Source of the DNA: Leisingera sp. ANG-M1
GTDB taxonomy: Bacteria; Pseudomonadota; Alphaproteobacteria; Rhodobacterales; Rhodobacteraceae
NCBI RefSeq assembly: GCF_000813745.1
Contig: NZ_JWLC01000005.1
Span: 235,115-299,114, forward strand
DNA: 64,000 nt
Direction: 5' to 3'
Part shown: positions 8,646 through 16,977 of the stretch, piece by piece
Layout of the letters: every line of letters starts with the position of its first letter
How positions within the stretch are numbered: the first letter of the stretch is position 1
Program-made: the position numbers and the translations under genes
Notes under the pieces: generated by a model
Databases searched by the model: none
What the model saw: the letters and a program-made list of their open reading frames with translations, nothing else
Told to the model about the DNA's origin: nothing

Positions 8646-9494
8646 CTAGCTGTTCCGGGCCAGGAAATCCAACAGCAGCTGCGAAATCCGCCCGGGCTGG
8701 TCCTCCATCGCAAAATGGCCGCAATTCTCCAGCACGTCCAACTCGGAGCCCGGGATTGCTTCCTGCAGCCGGTAGGCCCAGTCCGCGACCTGCCACGCGT
8801 CATCCGCGCCCCAGATCAGCTTGACCGGCAGCTTGCCCAGCTCATGCAGGCGGTCTGCAATTCCCATCGTGTGCTTGGGATCATAGTGGCGGACCTGATG
8901 CTGGAACAGGCTGCCCTGGCCGATAGGGCCGGAGATGAAATCCAGGTAGGTCTGCAGCGGCCCGTCTATCAGCTGCTGCTGGTTTTGAACTGCCGACAGC
9001 AGCCACTCCCGGAAATGCGCGCGGTGATCGGCATCAGGCTTCTTGATCAGCGCCTCCAGCCCGTCCTGCATCTGCTGGCGGGTGCGTTTTGACGGGTAGC
9101 TGTCATAGCTGACCACGTCGATCAGCGTCAGCGAGCGCAGCCGTTCGGGGGAGAAGACGCCGAGGCGCTTGGCGACGGCGCCGCCAATGTCGTGCGCGAT
9201 CACATGGGTGCTCTCCAGCCCCCAATAGTCCAGCAGCCCCTCCAGAACCGGCACCTGCGCGCTGATCGAGGTGTCGATGGCCGGATCGGCGGGGCGTTCG
9301 GACAGCCCGTAGCCCAGCAGGTCGTAGACATGCACCTGGTGGCCTGCCTCCACCAGCGCCGGCATGACATTGCGCCAGATCAGCGAAGAGGACGGGGTGC
9401 CGTGGATCAGCACAACCGGCGTGCCCGCGCCATGCACGCCGTGGGTGATGCGGGTGCCGTTGATCAGCACATTTTCTGTGACAATGTGGTCCAT
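8646..9494 (-). CDS. Alpha/beta hydrolase with aspartate-type nucleophile elbow
   Basis: Protein of 282 residues with the full alpha/beta-hydrolase layout: oxyanion motif IHGTPSS, nucleophile elbow AHDIGG, acid-bearing strand IWGADDAW and catalytic-histidine segment NCGHFAMED. The nucleophile position is Asp rather than Ser, as in haloalkane and haloacetate dehalogenases and epoxide hydrolases. The residue after Asp is Ile rather than the Trp or Arg seen in the characterised dehalogenases, so the substrate is open. The gene is divergent from a LysR regulator gene 125 bases away, which suggests it is the regulator's target. Confidence 0.82.
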   Translation of the reverse strand: MDHIVTENVLINGTRITHGVHGAGTPVVLIHGTPSSSLIWRNVMPALVEAGHQVHVYDLLGYGLSERPADPAIDTSISAQVPVLEGLLDYWGLESTHVIAHDIGGAVAKRLGVFSPERLRSLTLIDVVSYDSYPSKRTRQQMQDGLEALIKKPDADHRAHFREWLLSAVQNQQQLIDGPLQTYLDFISGPIGQGSLFQHQVRHYDPKHTMGIADRLHELGKLPVKLIWGADDAWQVADWAYRLQEAIPGSELDVLENCGHFAMEDQPGRISQLLLDFLARNS

Positions 9495-9537
9495 GTTTCA
9501 GCTCCTTTTTTGCTAGGACCGAACATGATGCTAATTA

Positions 9538-9559
9538 GTCAATGACTCAAATGAGTTGA
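9538..9559. promoter_or_regulatory. Candidate LysR operator between the hydrolase and its regulator
   Basis: ACTCA (9545-9549) and TGAGT (9552-9556) form an inverted repeat flanked by imperfect TCAA/TTGA extensions. The site is in the middle of the AT-rich divergent gap 9495-9619, where LysR proteins usually bind. Assignment is by position and symmetry only. Confidence 0.45.
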
Positions 9560-9619
9560 TTTGATGTAGTGATCGAAATTTGTCATACTTGTCGCAAGAG
9601 CCGGAATCAGGAGACCCGT

Positions 9620-10498
9620 ATGAGCCATCGGATGGACATCGACGTGCTGCAGGCGCTTTGCGCGGTGCAGGACTGCGGCGGGGTGACCCGGGCGGCGGAG
9701 CATCTGGCGCTGTCGCAATCGGCGGTCTCGCATAAAATCAAACGCTTGGAGGAGCGGCTGGGCCGCAGCCTGCTGGCGCGGCGCACCGGGGGGCCCCTGT
9801 TTACCGAAGATGGTCAGCGGCTTCTGGGCTATGCCCGCCGTATTCTGGCTCTGCATGACGAGGCCCTGGCCAGCCTCGCCAGCCAGCCGCTCAAGGGCAG
9901 CATCCGGCTGGGCATGACCGAGGACACCACCAGCAGCGGGCTGTCGCGCATCCTGGGCCGGTTTGCCCGGCTGCACCCCGAGGTTCAGGTGCGCACTCAC
10001 GTGGCGCAAAGCCTGACGCTGGAGCAGCAGCTGGCGCGCGGCGAAGCGGATCTGGCGGTGATGCAGATTTTCCAGAGCCGGCTGCAGCCGTCGGACACGG
10101 TGCTTTATGAAGACAGCCTGCATTGGGTGAAATCACCCGATCTGCCCTTGCTGCCGGACCGCCCGGTGCCGTTCCTGGCCTTTGACGCGCAGTGTTTCTA
10201 CAAGCATTGGGCCGAGGAGGCCGGATCAGAGCGCGGGGCAGGGCTGGTCACTGTCCTGGAATGCGCCAGTGTGGCCGGGATCGCCTCCGGTGTTTTGTCC
10301 GGGCTGGGTGTGGCTTTGCTCAACGCCCGCCATATCACGCCGCAGATGGAGGTCATCGACCATGTGATGGGCCCGCCGCCGCCGCCGATTGCTTATGTGG
10401 TTCGGATTGCGGCCAAGTCCCGCTCCGTCGCGGCCAAGTCCCTGGCGGCGGAAATCGCAAGGGAGTCTGCCGGTCAAAACAGCCTGAGCGCCGCATAA
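9620..10498 (+). CDS. LysR family transcriptional regulator
   Basis: Protein of 292 residues with an N-terminal winged helix-turn-helix (about 5-65: GGVTRAAEHLALSQSAVSHKIKRLE) and a C-terminal periplasmic-binding-protein-like effector domain (about 90-290). The ATG at 9620 was chosen over an in-frame upstream start because AGGAGA ends 6 bases before it and the protein then begins at the usual distance from the DNA-binding helix. Divergent orientation to the alpha/beta hydrolase gene suggests local control of that gene and of itself. The effector is unknown. Confidence 0.88.
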   Translation: MSHRMDIDVLQALCAVQDCGGVTRAAEHLALSQSAVSHKIKRLEERLGRSLLARRTGGPLFTEDGQRLLGYARRILALHDEALASLASQPLKGSIRLGMTEDTTSSGLSRILGRFARLHPEVQVRTHVAQSLTLEQQLARGEADLAVMQIFQSRLQPSDTVLYEDSLHWVKSPDLPLLPDRPVPFLAFDAQCFYKHWAEEAGSERGAGLVTVLECASVAGIASGVLSGLGVALLNARHITPQMEVIDHVMGPPPPPIAYVVRIAAKSRSVAAKSLAAEIARESAGQNSLSAA

Positions 10499-10510
10499 TC
10501 CGCTGCCGTC

Positions 10511-10545
10511 AAAACAAAAAACCCGCGCCGGGGCGCGGGTTTCGA
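10511..10545. terminator. Bidirectional terminator between lysR and gcrA
   Basis: AACCCGCGCC (10520-10529) pairs with GGCGCGGGTT (10532-10541), with an A-run to the left and Ts to the right. It separates the convergent LysR and gcrA genes. Confidence 0.82.
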
Positions 10546-10564
10546 AGACTGTATGACCGGGGCC

Positions 10565-11161
10565 TCAGCGGCGGCGGTCGCGGCGCGAGGACATCGGCTG
10601 GAAGGCCACGCCCACATGCGCTTCGCAATAGGGTTTGCCCTGCTGCGCCGGCAGGCCGCAGAACCAGAAGTCCTCGGTCGCCGGGTCGCCCACCGGCCAT
10701 TTGCAGGTGCGCTCGGTCAGGTCCATCAGGCTCAGCTTCTTGGCCTTCTTCTCGACCTCGTTCACCTTGGCCAGCGCCTCGGGGCTGATTTCATTGGCCG
10801 AAGGCTGCGGCGGCAGCGGCTGGCCGGCCGGGATGATCTGACGGCGCGCCGGAGTCGCGGGTTTTGCCTCAGCCGCAGGCTGAGCAGCGGCCGGGCGGGC
10901 CGGTTCGGTCTTGGGCTGCGGCTTGGGCTTGGGCGCAGCCGCAGGTTTGGGCGCCGCGGCGGCGGGCGCTGCTGCGGGCTTTTCCTTGGGCTCGGCTGCC
11001 TTGGCGCCGCCGCTGTTGCGGTTGGACAGGCCGAGGCGGTGCACCTTGCCGATCACAGCGTTGCGGGTGACGCCGCCCAGTTCCTTGGCGATCTGGCTGG
11101 CCGACTGGCCCTCGCCCCACATTTTCTTGAGCAGTTCGACGCGCTCGTCTGTCCAGGACAT
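10565..11161 (-). CDS. gcrA: GcrA cell-cycle regulator
   Basis: Alphaproteobacterial sigma70-interacting regulator that activates cell-cycle genes from promoters carrying CcrM-methylated GANTC sites. The 198 residues start MSWTDERVELLKKMWGEG, the canonical N-terminus, followed by the helix-turn-helix ending GKVHRLGLS. A low-complexity Ala/Pro/Lys linker (about 55-120) leads to the C-terminal sigma-binding domain with CKWPVGDP, FCG and PYCEAH, whose Cys/His residues are conserved in GcrA. The start at 11161 fits the family; the frame extends 17 codons upstream without conserved sequence. No GANTC site was found in the 162-base upstream gap. Confidence 0.96.
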   Translation of the reverse strand: MSWTDERVELLKKMWGEGQSASQIAKELGGVTRNAVIGKVHRLGLSNRNSGGAKAAEPKEKPAAAPAAAAPKPAAAPKPKPQPKTEPARPAAAQPAAEAKPATPARRQIIPAGQPLPPQPSANEISPEALAKVNEVEKKAKKLSLMDLTERTCKWPVGDPATEDFWFCGLPAQQGKPYCEAHVGVAFQPMSSRRDRRR

Positions 11162-11323
11162 ATGTTGCCTTTCCAAGCCAATAGCGGCCCCAGGGGTTCT
11201 GCGGGCCGCCATTAAATTCCGTGTGATCTCCTATTTTAATCACTACGGGCGGAGTTACAAGGCATCTTGCGCCCCAAGCCGCAGAGGTTATGCAGGCAAT
11301 GCAACGAATAATGCGAGGGCAGC

Positions 11324-12136
11324 ATGGCGGATCAGGGCTATCAGGTCGAACTAGGCGCGCGCCGGTTCGGGCACGTGAACTGGATGGGGCTGAAGGCGCT
11401 GGCCTGGCGCGAGGTGAAGCGGTTCCTGGCGGTCTGGACCCAGACCCTGCTGGCACCATTGATGACCGCGGCGCTGTTTCTGATGATCTTCAACATCGCC
11501 ATCGGGCCGAAGCGCGGCGATGTGATGGGGGTGCCGTTCCTGACCTTTCTGGCGCCGGGCATCATGATGATGACCGTGATCCAGAACGCCTTTGCCAATA
11601 CGTCCTCCTCGATCGTGATTGCCAAGGTGCAGGGCAATATCGTCGACACGCTGATGCCGCCCCTGTCGGGGCTGGAGATCCTGCTGGGCTACCTGGCAGG
11701 GGCCGTTGCCCGCGGCACATTGGTGGCGCTGGCGATCGGTCTGGGGCTGATGGCAGTGCTTCAGATCGTGCCTGCGCATCCGCTGGTGGCGCTGGTGTTC
11801 ATCGTGCTGGGGGCGGCGTTTCTGGGCGGCCTGGGCATCGTCGCCGGGGTATTTGCCGACAAATTCGACCAGATGGCGGCGATTACCAATTTCATCGTGA
11901 CGCCCTTGGCGTTCCTCTCAGGCACCTTCTATTCGGTTGAGGCGCTGCCGCCGGTGCTGAAGGCGATCAGCCATGTGAACCCGGTGTTCTACCTGATCGA
12001 CGGGGTGCGATTCGGGGTGATCGGCACCTCCGACAGTTCCCCCTGGCTGGGGCTGGCGGTCTGCAGCGGCGCCACGCTTGCGGTCTGCACCCTGGCTTGG
12101 GTGATGCTGCGCACCGGCTACCGGCTGAAACCCTAA
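11324..12136 (+). CDS. ABC-2 type transporter permease (YadH/NodJ family)
   Basis: Integral membrane protein of 270 residues with about six hydrophobic segments and the ABC-2 membrane-domain pattern: a cytoplasmic amphipathic start (WMGLKALAWREVKRFLAVW), FLTFLAPGIMMMTVIQNAFANTSS after the second helix, and the conserved LAFLSGTFYSVEALPP motif before the last helices. It would work as a dimer with an ATPase of the YadG type, but no ATPase gene is adjacent, so it is an orphan half-transporter here. It ends 5 bases from the convergent MFS gene. The ATP-binding partner and substrate are unknown. Confidence 0.87.
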   Translation: MADQGYQVELGARRFGHVNWMGLKALAWREVKRFLAVWTQTLLAPLMTAALFLMIFNIAIGPKRGDVMGVPFLTFLAPGIMMMTVIQNAFANTSSSIVIAKVQGNIVDTLMPPLSGLEILLGYLAGAVARGTLVALAIGLGLMAVLQIVPAHPLVALVFIVLGAAFLGGLGIVAGVFADKFDQMAAITNFIVTPLAFLSGTFYSVEALPPVLKAISHVNPVFYLIDGVRFGVIGTSDSSPWLGLAVCSGATLAVCTLAWVMLRTGYRLKP

Positions 12137-12141
12137 CCCCG

Positions 12142-13374
12142 CTATTCCGCTGGCACCGGCTCGGCGGCGGGTGCCAGCTTGCGGTGTCCCAGGCGCGGGT
12201 GCAGCTTGCCCGCTAGCCAGACGGCCGCTGCGGTGGCGGCAGCGCCCGCGGTAAAGATGCCCGCAACAGGCGCCACCAACAGCACCAGCCAAGCCGCCCC
12301 TGGCGTCAGAATGCCGGAGATATCGCGGTAGCTGGAATAGACCGCCGACATCTCGGTCCGCTCCGAGGGTTTCACCGCCATCAGGAACGGAAGGCCTGCG
12401 CAGATATCCAGCAAGATCAGCGCGGCAGAGCCTGCGACCAGCAGCGCAATCGACGCCACCGGCCAGCCCTGGGCAAAGCCCGCGGCGCCGAAGCAGAGGG
12501 TCACGCCCAGGAAACCGGTGCGCACGGCCAGCCGGATCGAGTGGCGCTGCACCAGCCGCAGCAGCAGCGGCGCGCCGAACAGGGCTGCATTGGTGGCAGA
12601 CAAAAGGATGCCGCCCAGCTCCTCGCCCAGGCCCTTTTCGATGGCAAAGATCGGCAGGTAGACCACATAGATCCACCAGCCCGCCGAGCGGATCACCGCA
12701 AACAGCCAGCCGGTGACCAGCCGCGGCTGGGCCAGGAAGCGGGGCAGGTATTTAAGTGGGCTGGAGGCCGGCCCGCGCGCCCGGGCGATCTGCTTGCCGT
12801 TACCCATCCGCATCCACCAAAACGCTGCCAGCTGGATCAGCGCCGCACCGCCGGAGATCAGAAAGGGGACAGGCGCCCACCACTCCAAGAGCAGCACACC
12901 GGCCACCGGCCCGGCGGTCCAGCCTACCGCAGAATAGAACATCCGCGAGGTCTCGCACCTGCCGAGCTCCACCCGGGCGATGTAATCCAGCACATAGGCG
13001 TTGAAGCAGATGAAGGTGACCACCGCCGCCACGGTGTTAAGCGCCAGCGCCGCCAGCACCGAGGCCGGGCTGCCCTCTATGGCAAAACCGGCGGACAGGA
13101 CAAACATCGCAGCCCCCAGCGAATAGGCCCAGCGGCGCGGCAGCAGCCGGATCAGCCCTGGCACCATCATCCCGGCAATCAGCGACAGCACACCCACGGC
13201 GAAGTAGGACGCCGAGACAAGGCCGGCGTCTCCCAGTGCCCGGTACATGATCAGCGGAAACACTGAGATCAGGATGCCGCGCACCACTGCCTCAAGCCCC
13301 GCAAGGATGCCGAAGTCCCGCACCGAAGGCACCGGCGCGTGGCGCAGCCAATCAGGTATCCGCCGCTCGTGCAT
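12142..13374 (-). CDS. Major facilitator superfamily transporter
   Basis: Hydrophobic protein of 410 residues with about twelve predicted membrane segments in two halves, separated by a polar central loop (about 190-215, GNGKQIARARGPASSPLKY). The first cytoplasmic loop carries PGLIRLLPRRWAYSLGAA, a degenerate version of the MFS loop motif. The N-terminus (MHERRIPDWLRHAPVPSVRDF) looks cytoplasmic. No signature points to a substrate. It is convergent with the ABC-2 permease and has no operon partners. A drug, sugar or metabolite carrier is all that can be said. Confidence 0.82.
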   Translation of the reverse strand: MHERRIPDWLRHAPVPSVRDFGILAGLEAVVRGILISVFPLIMYRALGDAGLVSASYFAVGVLSLIAGMMVPGLIRLLPRRWAYSLGAAMFVLSAGFAIEGSPASVLAALALNTVAAVVTFICFNAYVLDYIARVELGRCETSRMFYSAVGWTAGPVAGVLLLEWWAPVPFLISGGAALIQLAAFWWMRMGNGKQIARARGPASSPLKYLPRFLAQPRLVTGWLFAVIRSAGWWIYVVYLPIFAIEKGLGEELGGILLSATNAALFGAPLLLRLVQRHSIRLAVRTGFLGVTLCFGAAGFAQGWPVASIALLVAGSAALILLDICAGLPFLMAVKPSERTEMSAVYSSYRDISGILTPGAAWLVLLVAPVAGIFTAGAAATAAAVWLAGKLHPRLGHRKLAPAAEPVPAE

Positions 13375-13490
13375 CTGTCCCTCCTGTCCCGCTGAAAGTC
13401 AGGGTGGAGGCGGAACCTGAACGGAAAATGCCGGTTTTCGACGCGGCGGTCGCTGCCGGGCCTGGGGCTGGGAGAAACTTTACGTGAAGC

Positions 13491-14402
13491 CTATTTCGCG
13501 GCGGGCGCCGGGGCGCGGTCATGGGGTCTTTGCCGCCCCTCCCGCCAGGCTAGAATGGCGGCGCCCGCCAGGATGATCACCGCACCCAGCACGGAGATGG
13601 CATCCGGCACCGCACCAAATCCCAGGAAGTCATAGAGCGCGGCAAAGACCAGCGTGGCATAGCTGAAAGGCGCCACAAATGACGCATCGGCCCGCGCCAT
13701 GCCGTTGATGAAACAGGCCTGGGCGCAGGCCATCAAAAGGCCGAGCGCTGCCAGCGCACCCCATTGCGCAGGCGTTGGCATCTGCCAGACCGGCAGCACC
13801 GCGCAGGTCGCGATGGCCAGGCCCAGCAGGTTGTTGAACCACAGGACCTGCAACGGCGCTTCGCGGCCTGCCAGTTTCTTGATGAAGATCAGCTCCATCC
13901 CCATCACCGCCGCGGCTGTCAGCGCCAGCAGTGCCGCGGGTTGGAAGCTGGCAGGCGTGGGCCGCAGCAGGATCATCGCACCGATCATGGCAATCAGCGC
14001 AGCACCCCAGCGCCAGGGGCCGACACGCTCGCCCAGGAGCGGGATCGCCAGCAGCATGCCGAAGACCGGGTTCAGGAAGGTGATCGCGGTGGCATCCGCC
14101 AGCGGGATATAGGCGACGGAGGCAAACATCAGCGTGACACCCGCCCAGCCAAAGGAGGTGCGGCCGATGTGATAGCCCCAATGCGGCCGGATGAACTGGG
14201 GGCGCAGGATCAGCACCCCAGTTGAGATCCCCATGAAGGCAAACAGAAACCGCCCGTGGCTGATCTGCATCGGGTGCAGCGGCGTGCCCAGAACGTCTGT
14301 CCCCAGCGCTTTGGCCATCAGCGTTGTGGCTGCAATGAAGGTGGTTGCTGCCAGGATCAGGGCGGCGGCCAGGGCTGGGTTCTGCGGTGTGGCGATGCTC
14401 AT
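13491..14402 (-). CDS. EamA/DMT family transporter
   Basis: Integral membrane protein of 303 residues with about ten hydrophobic segments in two repeated EamA domains. The first repeat ends in YIPLADATAITFLNPVFGMLLAIPLLGERVG, the typical helix 4-5 signature; the second ends with FGAVPDAISVLGAVIILAGAAILAWREG. The start MSIATPQNPALAAALI at 14402 was chosen because upstream codons overlap a dispersed repeat and encode a non-family sequence. DMT carriers commonly export amino acids or metabolites. The neighbouring arginine genes are divergent and 228 bases or more away, so no link to arginine should be assumed. Confidence 0.87.
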   Translation of the reverse strand: MSIATPQNPALAAALILAATTFIAATTLMAKALGTDVLGTPLHPMQISHGRFLFAFMGISTGVLILRPQFIRPHWGYHIGRTSFGWAGVTLMFASVAYIPLADATAITFLNPVFGMLLAIPLLGERVGPWRWGAALIAMIGAMILLRPTPASFQPAALLALTAAAVMGMELIFIKKLAGREAPLQVLWFNNLLGLAIATCAVLPVWQMPTPAQWGALAALGLLMACAQACFINGMARADASFVAPFSYATLVFAALYDFLGFGAVPDAISVLGAVIILAGAAILAWREGRQRPHDRAPAPAAK

Positions 14403-14477
14403 GGCCCAAGCGGTGCGGCAAGCCGCCGCGGGATGCAAGGGGAAAGGCTGCGGCCGCGGACGTATTTTGCCGGAAGG

Positions 14478-14545
14478 AAGAGGGGCGCTGCCCCTCTTGG
14501 CCGTTGGCCAATTCACCCCGGGATATTTGAGGCAAGAGGAAAGCG
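14478..14545 (+). repeat. Dispersed ATATCCCGGG-type intergenic repeat, copy 1
   Basis: Contains a small GC hairpin (GGGGCGCTGCCCC) followed by ATTCACCCCGGGATATTTG and GGCAAGAGGAAAG. Closely matching copies are at 63262-63328 (same orientation), 15974-16022 and 52727-52768 (opposite orientation); a degenerate one is near 40128-40165. All are intergenic. Confidence 0.75.
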
Positions 14546-14590
14546 GCAGGCGGAGGGGCTTCCAAAAGGGCGGCAGTGTCGCACGGAAGG

Positions 14591-14796
14591 GGTTTTCTTT
14601 TGGGAAAACCTCCGTTATGGAGCCTGCCCATGATCAAACGCGCAAATATCACCATCTCGCGACGCCGACGCCGCCTGGCGTAAACGGCCCTTTGATCTGT
14701 TGTGCCATCTGACGGCACATTCCCTCCCAATTCCGTTGACCTATGGCCTGGCTTGCGTCACAGCTTTGGCTTCACATCACCAAAAGGATGATCCTG
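14591..14796 (+). promoter_or_regulatory. Candidate leader region controlling argD-argF
   Basis: Begins with a hairpin GGTTTTC (14591-14597) / GAAAACC (14604-14610). It then carries the Arg-rich mini-gene at 14630-14683, followed by a hairpin TGTGCC (14701-14706) / GGCACA (14714-14719). The Arg codons can also fold locally (ACGCC 14668-14672 with GGCGT 14677-14681). The ribosome-binding site AAAAGGA for argD is at 14782-14787. No T-run follows the hairpins, so a classical intrinsic terminator is not obvious; control of translation initiation or another mechanism would have to be considered. Confidence 0.45.
14630..14683 (+). CDS. Candidate arginine-rich leader peptide (17 aa)
   Basis: Short frame encoding MIKRANITISRRRRRLA, with GGAG ending 7 bases before the ATG. 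It has five consecutive Arg codons (CGA CGC CGA CGC CGC at 14660-14674) plus one earlier CGC, so six of 17 residues are Arg. It lies 114 bases upstream of argD, which with argF makes arginine. This is the arrangement expected of an attenuation leader whose translation senses charged tRNA-Arg. Too short to be judged by coding statistics; the call rests on composition, the ribosome-binding site and position. Confidence 0.5.
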   Translation: MIKRANITISRRRRRLA

Positions 14797-15972
14797 ATGA
14801 TCCCGTCCGTTCTGCCAACCTACAACCGTGCACCGCTTGAGTTCGTCAAAGGCGAAGGCGCCTGGCTGACTACGGCGGACGGGCGACGCTTTCTGGATCT
14901 GGGGTCCGGCATCGCGGTGAACGCGCTGGGCCATGCGCATCCGGCGCTGGTGGAGGCGCTGACGTCGCAGGCGCAGAACCTGTGGCACGTCTCCAACCTC
15001 TATCACATTCCGCAGCAGCAGGCGCTGGCGGACAAGCTGGTGGAACATACCTTTGCCGACACTGTGTTCTTCACCAACTCCGGCACCGAGGCCTGCGAGC
15101 TGGCGGTGAAGATGGCGCGCAAGTATTTCTACGACAAGGGCCAGCCGGAGCGGGTGGAGATCATCACCTTTGACGGCTCCTTCCATGGCCGCTCGTCTGC
15201 AGGGATTGCTGCTGCCGGCTCTGAGAAGATGACCAAGGGGTTCGGCCCGCTGCTGCCGGGTTTTGTGCATCTTACTTTTGGCGATCTGGATGGCGTGACC
15301 AATGCCGTCTCCGAGGCAACCGCCGCGATCATGATCGAGCCGGTGCAGGGCGAGGGTGGTATCCGCCCGGTTCCCGATGCGGAGCTGAAGGCGCTGCGGG
15401 CGATCTGCGATGAACATGGCCTCTTGCTGATCCTGGACGAGGTGCAATGCGGTGTGGGGCGGACCGGCAAGCTGTTTGCCCATGAATGGGCAGGCGTCAG
15501 TCCTGACATCATGATGGTGGCCAAGGGCATCGGCGGCGGCTTCCCGCTGGGCGCGGTGCTGGCGACCGAAGATGCAGCCAGCGGCATGACAGCAGGCACC
15601 CATGGCTCCACCTATGGCGGCAACCCGCTGGGCTGCGCCGTCGGCTGCGCTGTGATGGACTACGTGGCGGATGAGGCGTTCCTGGCGGAAGTGAACCGCA
15701 AGGCCGGGCTTTTGCGGCAGAAGCTGGAGGGGCTGATCGCCGATCACCCGGAGGTCTTCGAAGAGGTGCGCGGCGCCGGGCTGATGCTGGGTCTAAAGTG
15801 CAAGGCGGCCAACATCGATGTGGTAAACGCAGGCTATGACAACGACCTGATCACGGTTCCGGCTGCAGACAATGTGATCCGGCTGCTGCCGCCGTTGACC
15901 CTCACCGATGAAGACATCGCCGAGGCTGTCAGCCGCCTGGAGAAAGCCGCGGCTCAGGTCGCAGCTGCCTGA
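14797..15972 (+). CDS. argD: Acetylornithine/succinyldiaminopimelate aminotransferase
   Basis: PLP enzyme that transaminates N-acetylglutamate semialdehyde to N-acetylornithine, the fourth step of arginine synthesis; it may also act in lysine synthesis. The 391 residues fit the family. Visible motifs are [16 protein letters not shown] (cofactor phosphate binding), FHGRSSAG, the [14 protein letters not shown] strand and the PLP lysine in [13 protein letters not shown] (Lys243). The start at 14797 was preferred over the ATG at 14788 because AAAAGGA abuts 14788 but is well spaced for 14797. argF follows 76 bases downstream across a dispersed repeat, so an argD-argF unit is likely. Confidence 0.95.
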   Translation: MIPSVLPTYNRAPLEFVKGEGAWLTTADGRRFLDLGSGIAVNALGHAHPALVEALTSQAQNLWHVSNLYHIPQQQALADKLVEHTFADTVFFTNSGTEACELAVKMARKYFYDKGQPERVEIITFDGSFHGRSSAGIAAAGSEKMTKGFGPLLPGFVHLTFGDLDGVTNAVSEATAAIMIEPVQGEGGIRPVPDAELKALRAICDEHGLLLILDEVQCGVGRTGKLFAHEWAGVSPDIMMVAKGIGGGFPLGAVLATEDAASGMTAGTHGSTYGGNPLGCAVGCAVMDYVADEAFLAEVNRKAGLLRQKLEGLIADHPEVFEEVRGAGLMLGLKCKAANIDVVNAGYDNDLITVPAADNVIRLLPPLTLTDEDIAEAVSRLEKAAAQVAAA

Positions 15973-15973
15973 T

Positions 15974-16022
15974 CTTCCTCTTGCCCGAAATATCCCGGGG
16001 GTCCGGGGGCAGCGCCCCCGGC
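15974..16022 (-). repeat. Dispersed ATATCCCGGG-type intergenic repeat, copy 2
   Basis: CTTCCTCTTGCC, then AAATATCCCGGGGG, then a GGGGGCAGCGCCCCC hairpin: the reverse-complement arrangement of the copies at 14478 and 63262. It occupies most of the argD-argF gap, so it would be transcribed within that unit. Confidence 0.75.
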
Positions 16023-16048
16023 CTTCGCCAGAAACAAGCGATACAGTC

Positions 16049-16975
16049 ATGAACCATTTCCTCGACATCCACAAAACCGACCCTGCCGATCTGCGCAGCA
16101 TTATCGACCAGGCCGGCGCCACCAAACAGGCGCGGTTTGGCCGCCCCAAGGCGGCTTTGGACGATGAGCTGCCGCTGAAGGACCGCATGGTTGCGCTGAT
16201 CTTCGAAAAACCCTCGACCCGGACCCGGGTGTCCTTTGACGTCGGTGTGCGCCAGATGGGCGGCCAAACCATGGTGCTGAGCGGCAAGGACATGCAGCTG
16301 GGCCATGGCGAAACCATCGCCGACACCGCCCGCGTCCTCAGCCGCTACGTGGACATGATCATGATCCGCACCTTCGATGAAACGGTGCTGACCGAGATGG
16401 CAGAATACGCCGATGTGCCGGTGATCAACGGCCTCACCGACCGCACCCATCCCTGCCAGATCATGGCCGACGTGCTGACCTATGAAGAGCACCGCGGGTC
16501 GATCAAGGGCAAGAAGGTTGTTTGGGCAGGCGACGGCAATAACGTTTGCGCCTCCTTCATCCACGCGGCCGGCCAGTTCGGTTTTGACCTGACCTTCACC
16601 GGCCCGGCGCAGCTGGATCCCGAGGAGGAATTCATGGGGCTGGCGCGCAAAGCCGGATCCAAGATTGTGATCGAGCGCGATGCGGCCAAGGCGGTTGAAG
16701 GCGCCGATCTGGTGGTGGCCGACACCTGGGTGTCGATGCATGACAGCCAGTCCTCCAAGGAACGCCGGCACAACATGCTGCGCCCCTATCAGGTCAACGA
16801 CGAGCTGATGGCGCATGCCAAGCCCGATGCGCTGTTCATGCACTGCCTGCCGGCCCACCGCGAGGAAGAGGTGACCAGCGCCGTGATGGACGGTCCGCAG
16901 TCGGTGATCTTTGACGAGGCGGAAAACCGTCTGCACGCGCAAAAGGCCATCATGCGCTGGTGCCTCGAGGGCTGA
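16049..16975 (+). CDS. argF: Ornithine carbamoyltransferase
   Basis: Transfers the carbamoyl group from carbamoyl phosphate to ornithine, giving citrulline in arginine synthesis. The 308 residues match the anabolic enzyme. Visible motifs are [12 protein letters not shown] (STRTR at 56-60, carbamoyl-phosphate binding), [19 protein letters not shown] and the ornithine-binding [12 protein letters not shown] near the C-terminus. The ATG at 16049 begins [12 protein letters not shown], a standard N-terminus. It lies downstream of argD and is followed 2 bases after its stop by the GTG of an ACT-domain gene, so all three are probably cotranscribed. Confidence 0.97.
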   Translation: MNHFLDIHKTDPADLRSIIDQAGATKQARFGRPKAALDDELPLKDRMVALIFEKPSTRTRVSFDVGVRQMGGQTMVLSGKDMQLGHGETIADTARVLSRYVDMIMIRTFDETVLTEMAEYADVPVINGLTDRTHPCQIMADVLTYEEHRGSIKGKKVVWAGDGNNVCASFIHAAGQFGFDLTFTGPAQLDPEEEFMGLARKAGSKIVIERDAAKAVEGADLVVADTWVSMHDSQSSKERRHNMLRPYQVNDELMAHAKPDALFMHCLPAHREEEVTSAVMDGPQSVIFDEAENRLHAQKAIMRWCLEG

Positions 16976-16977
16976 GC

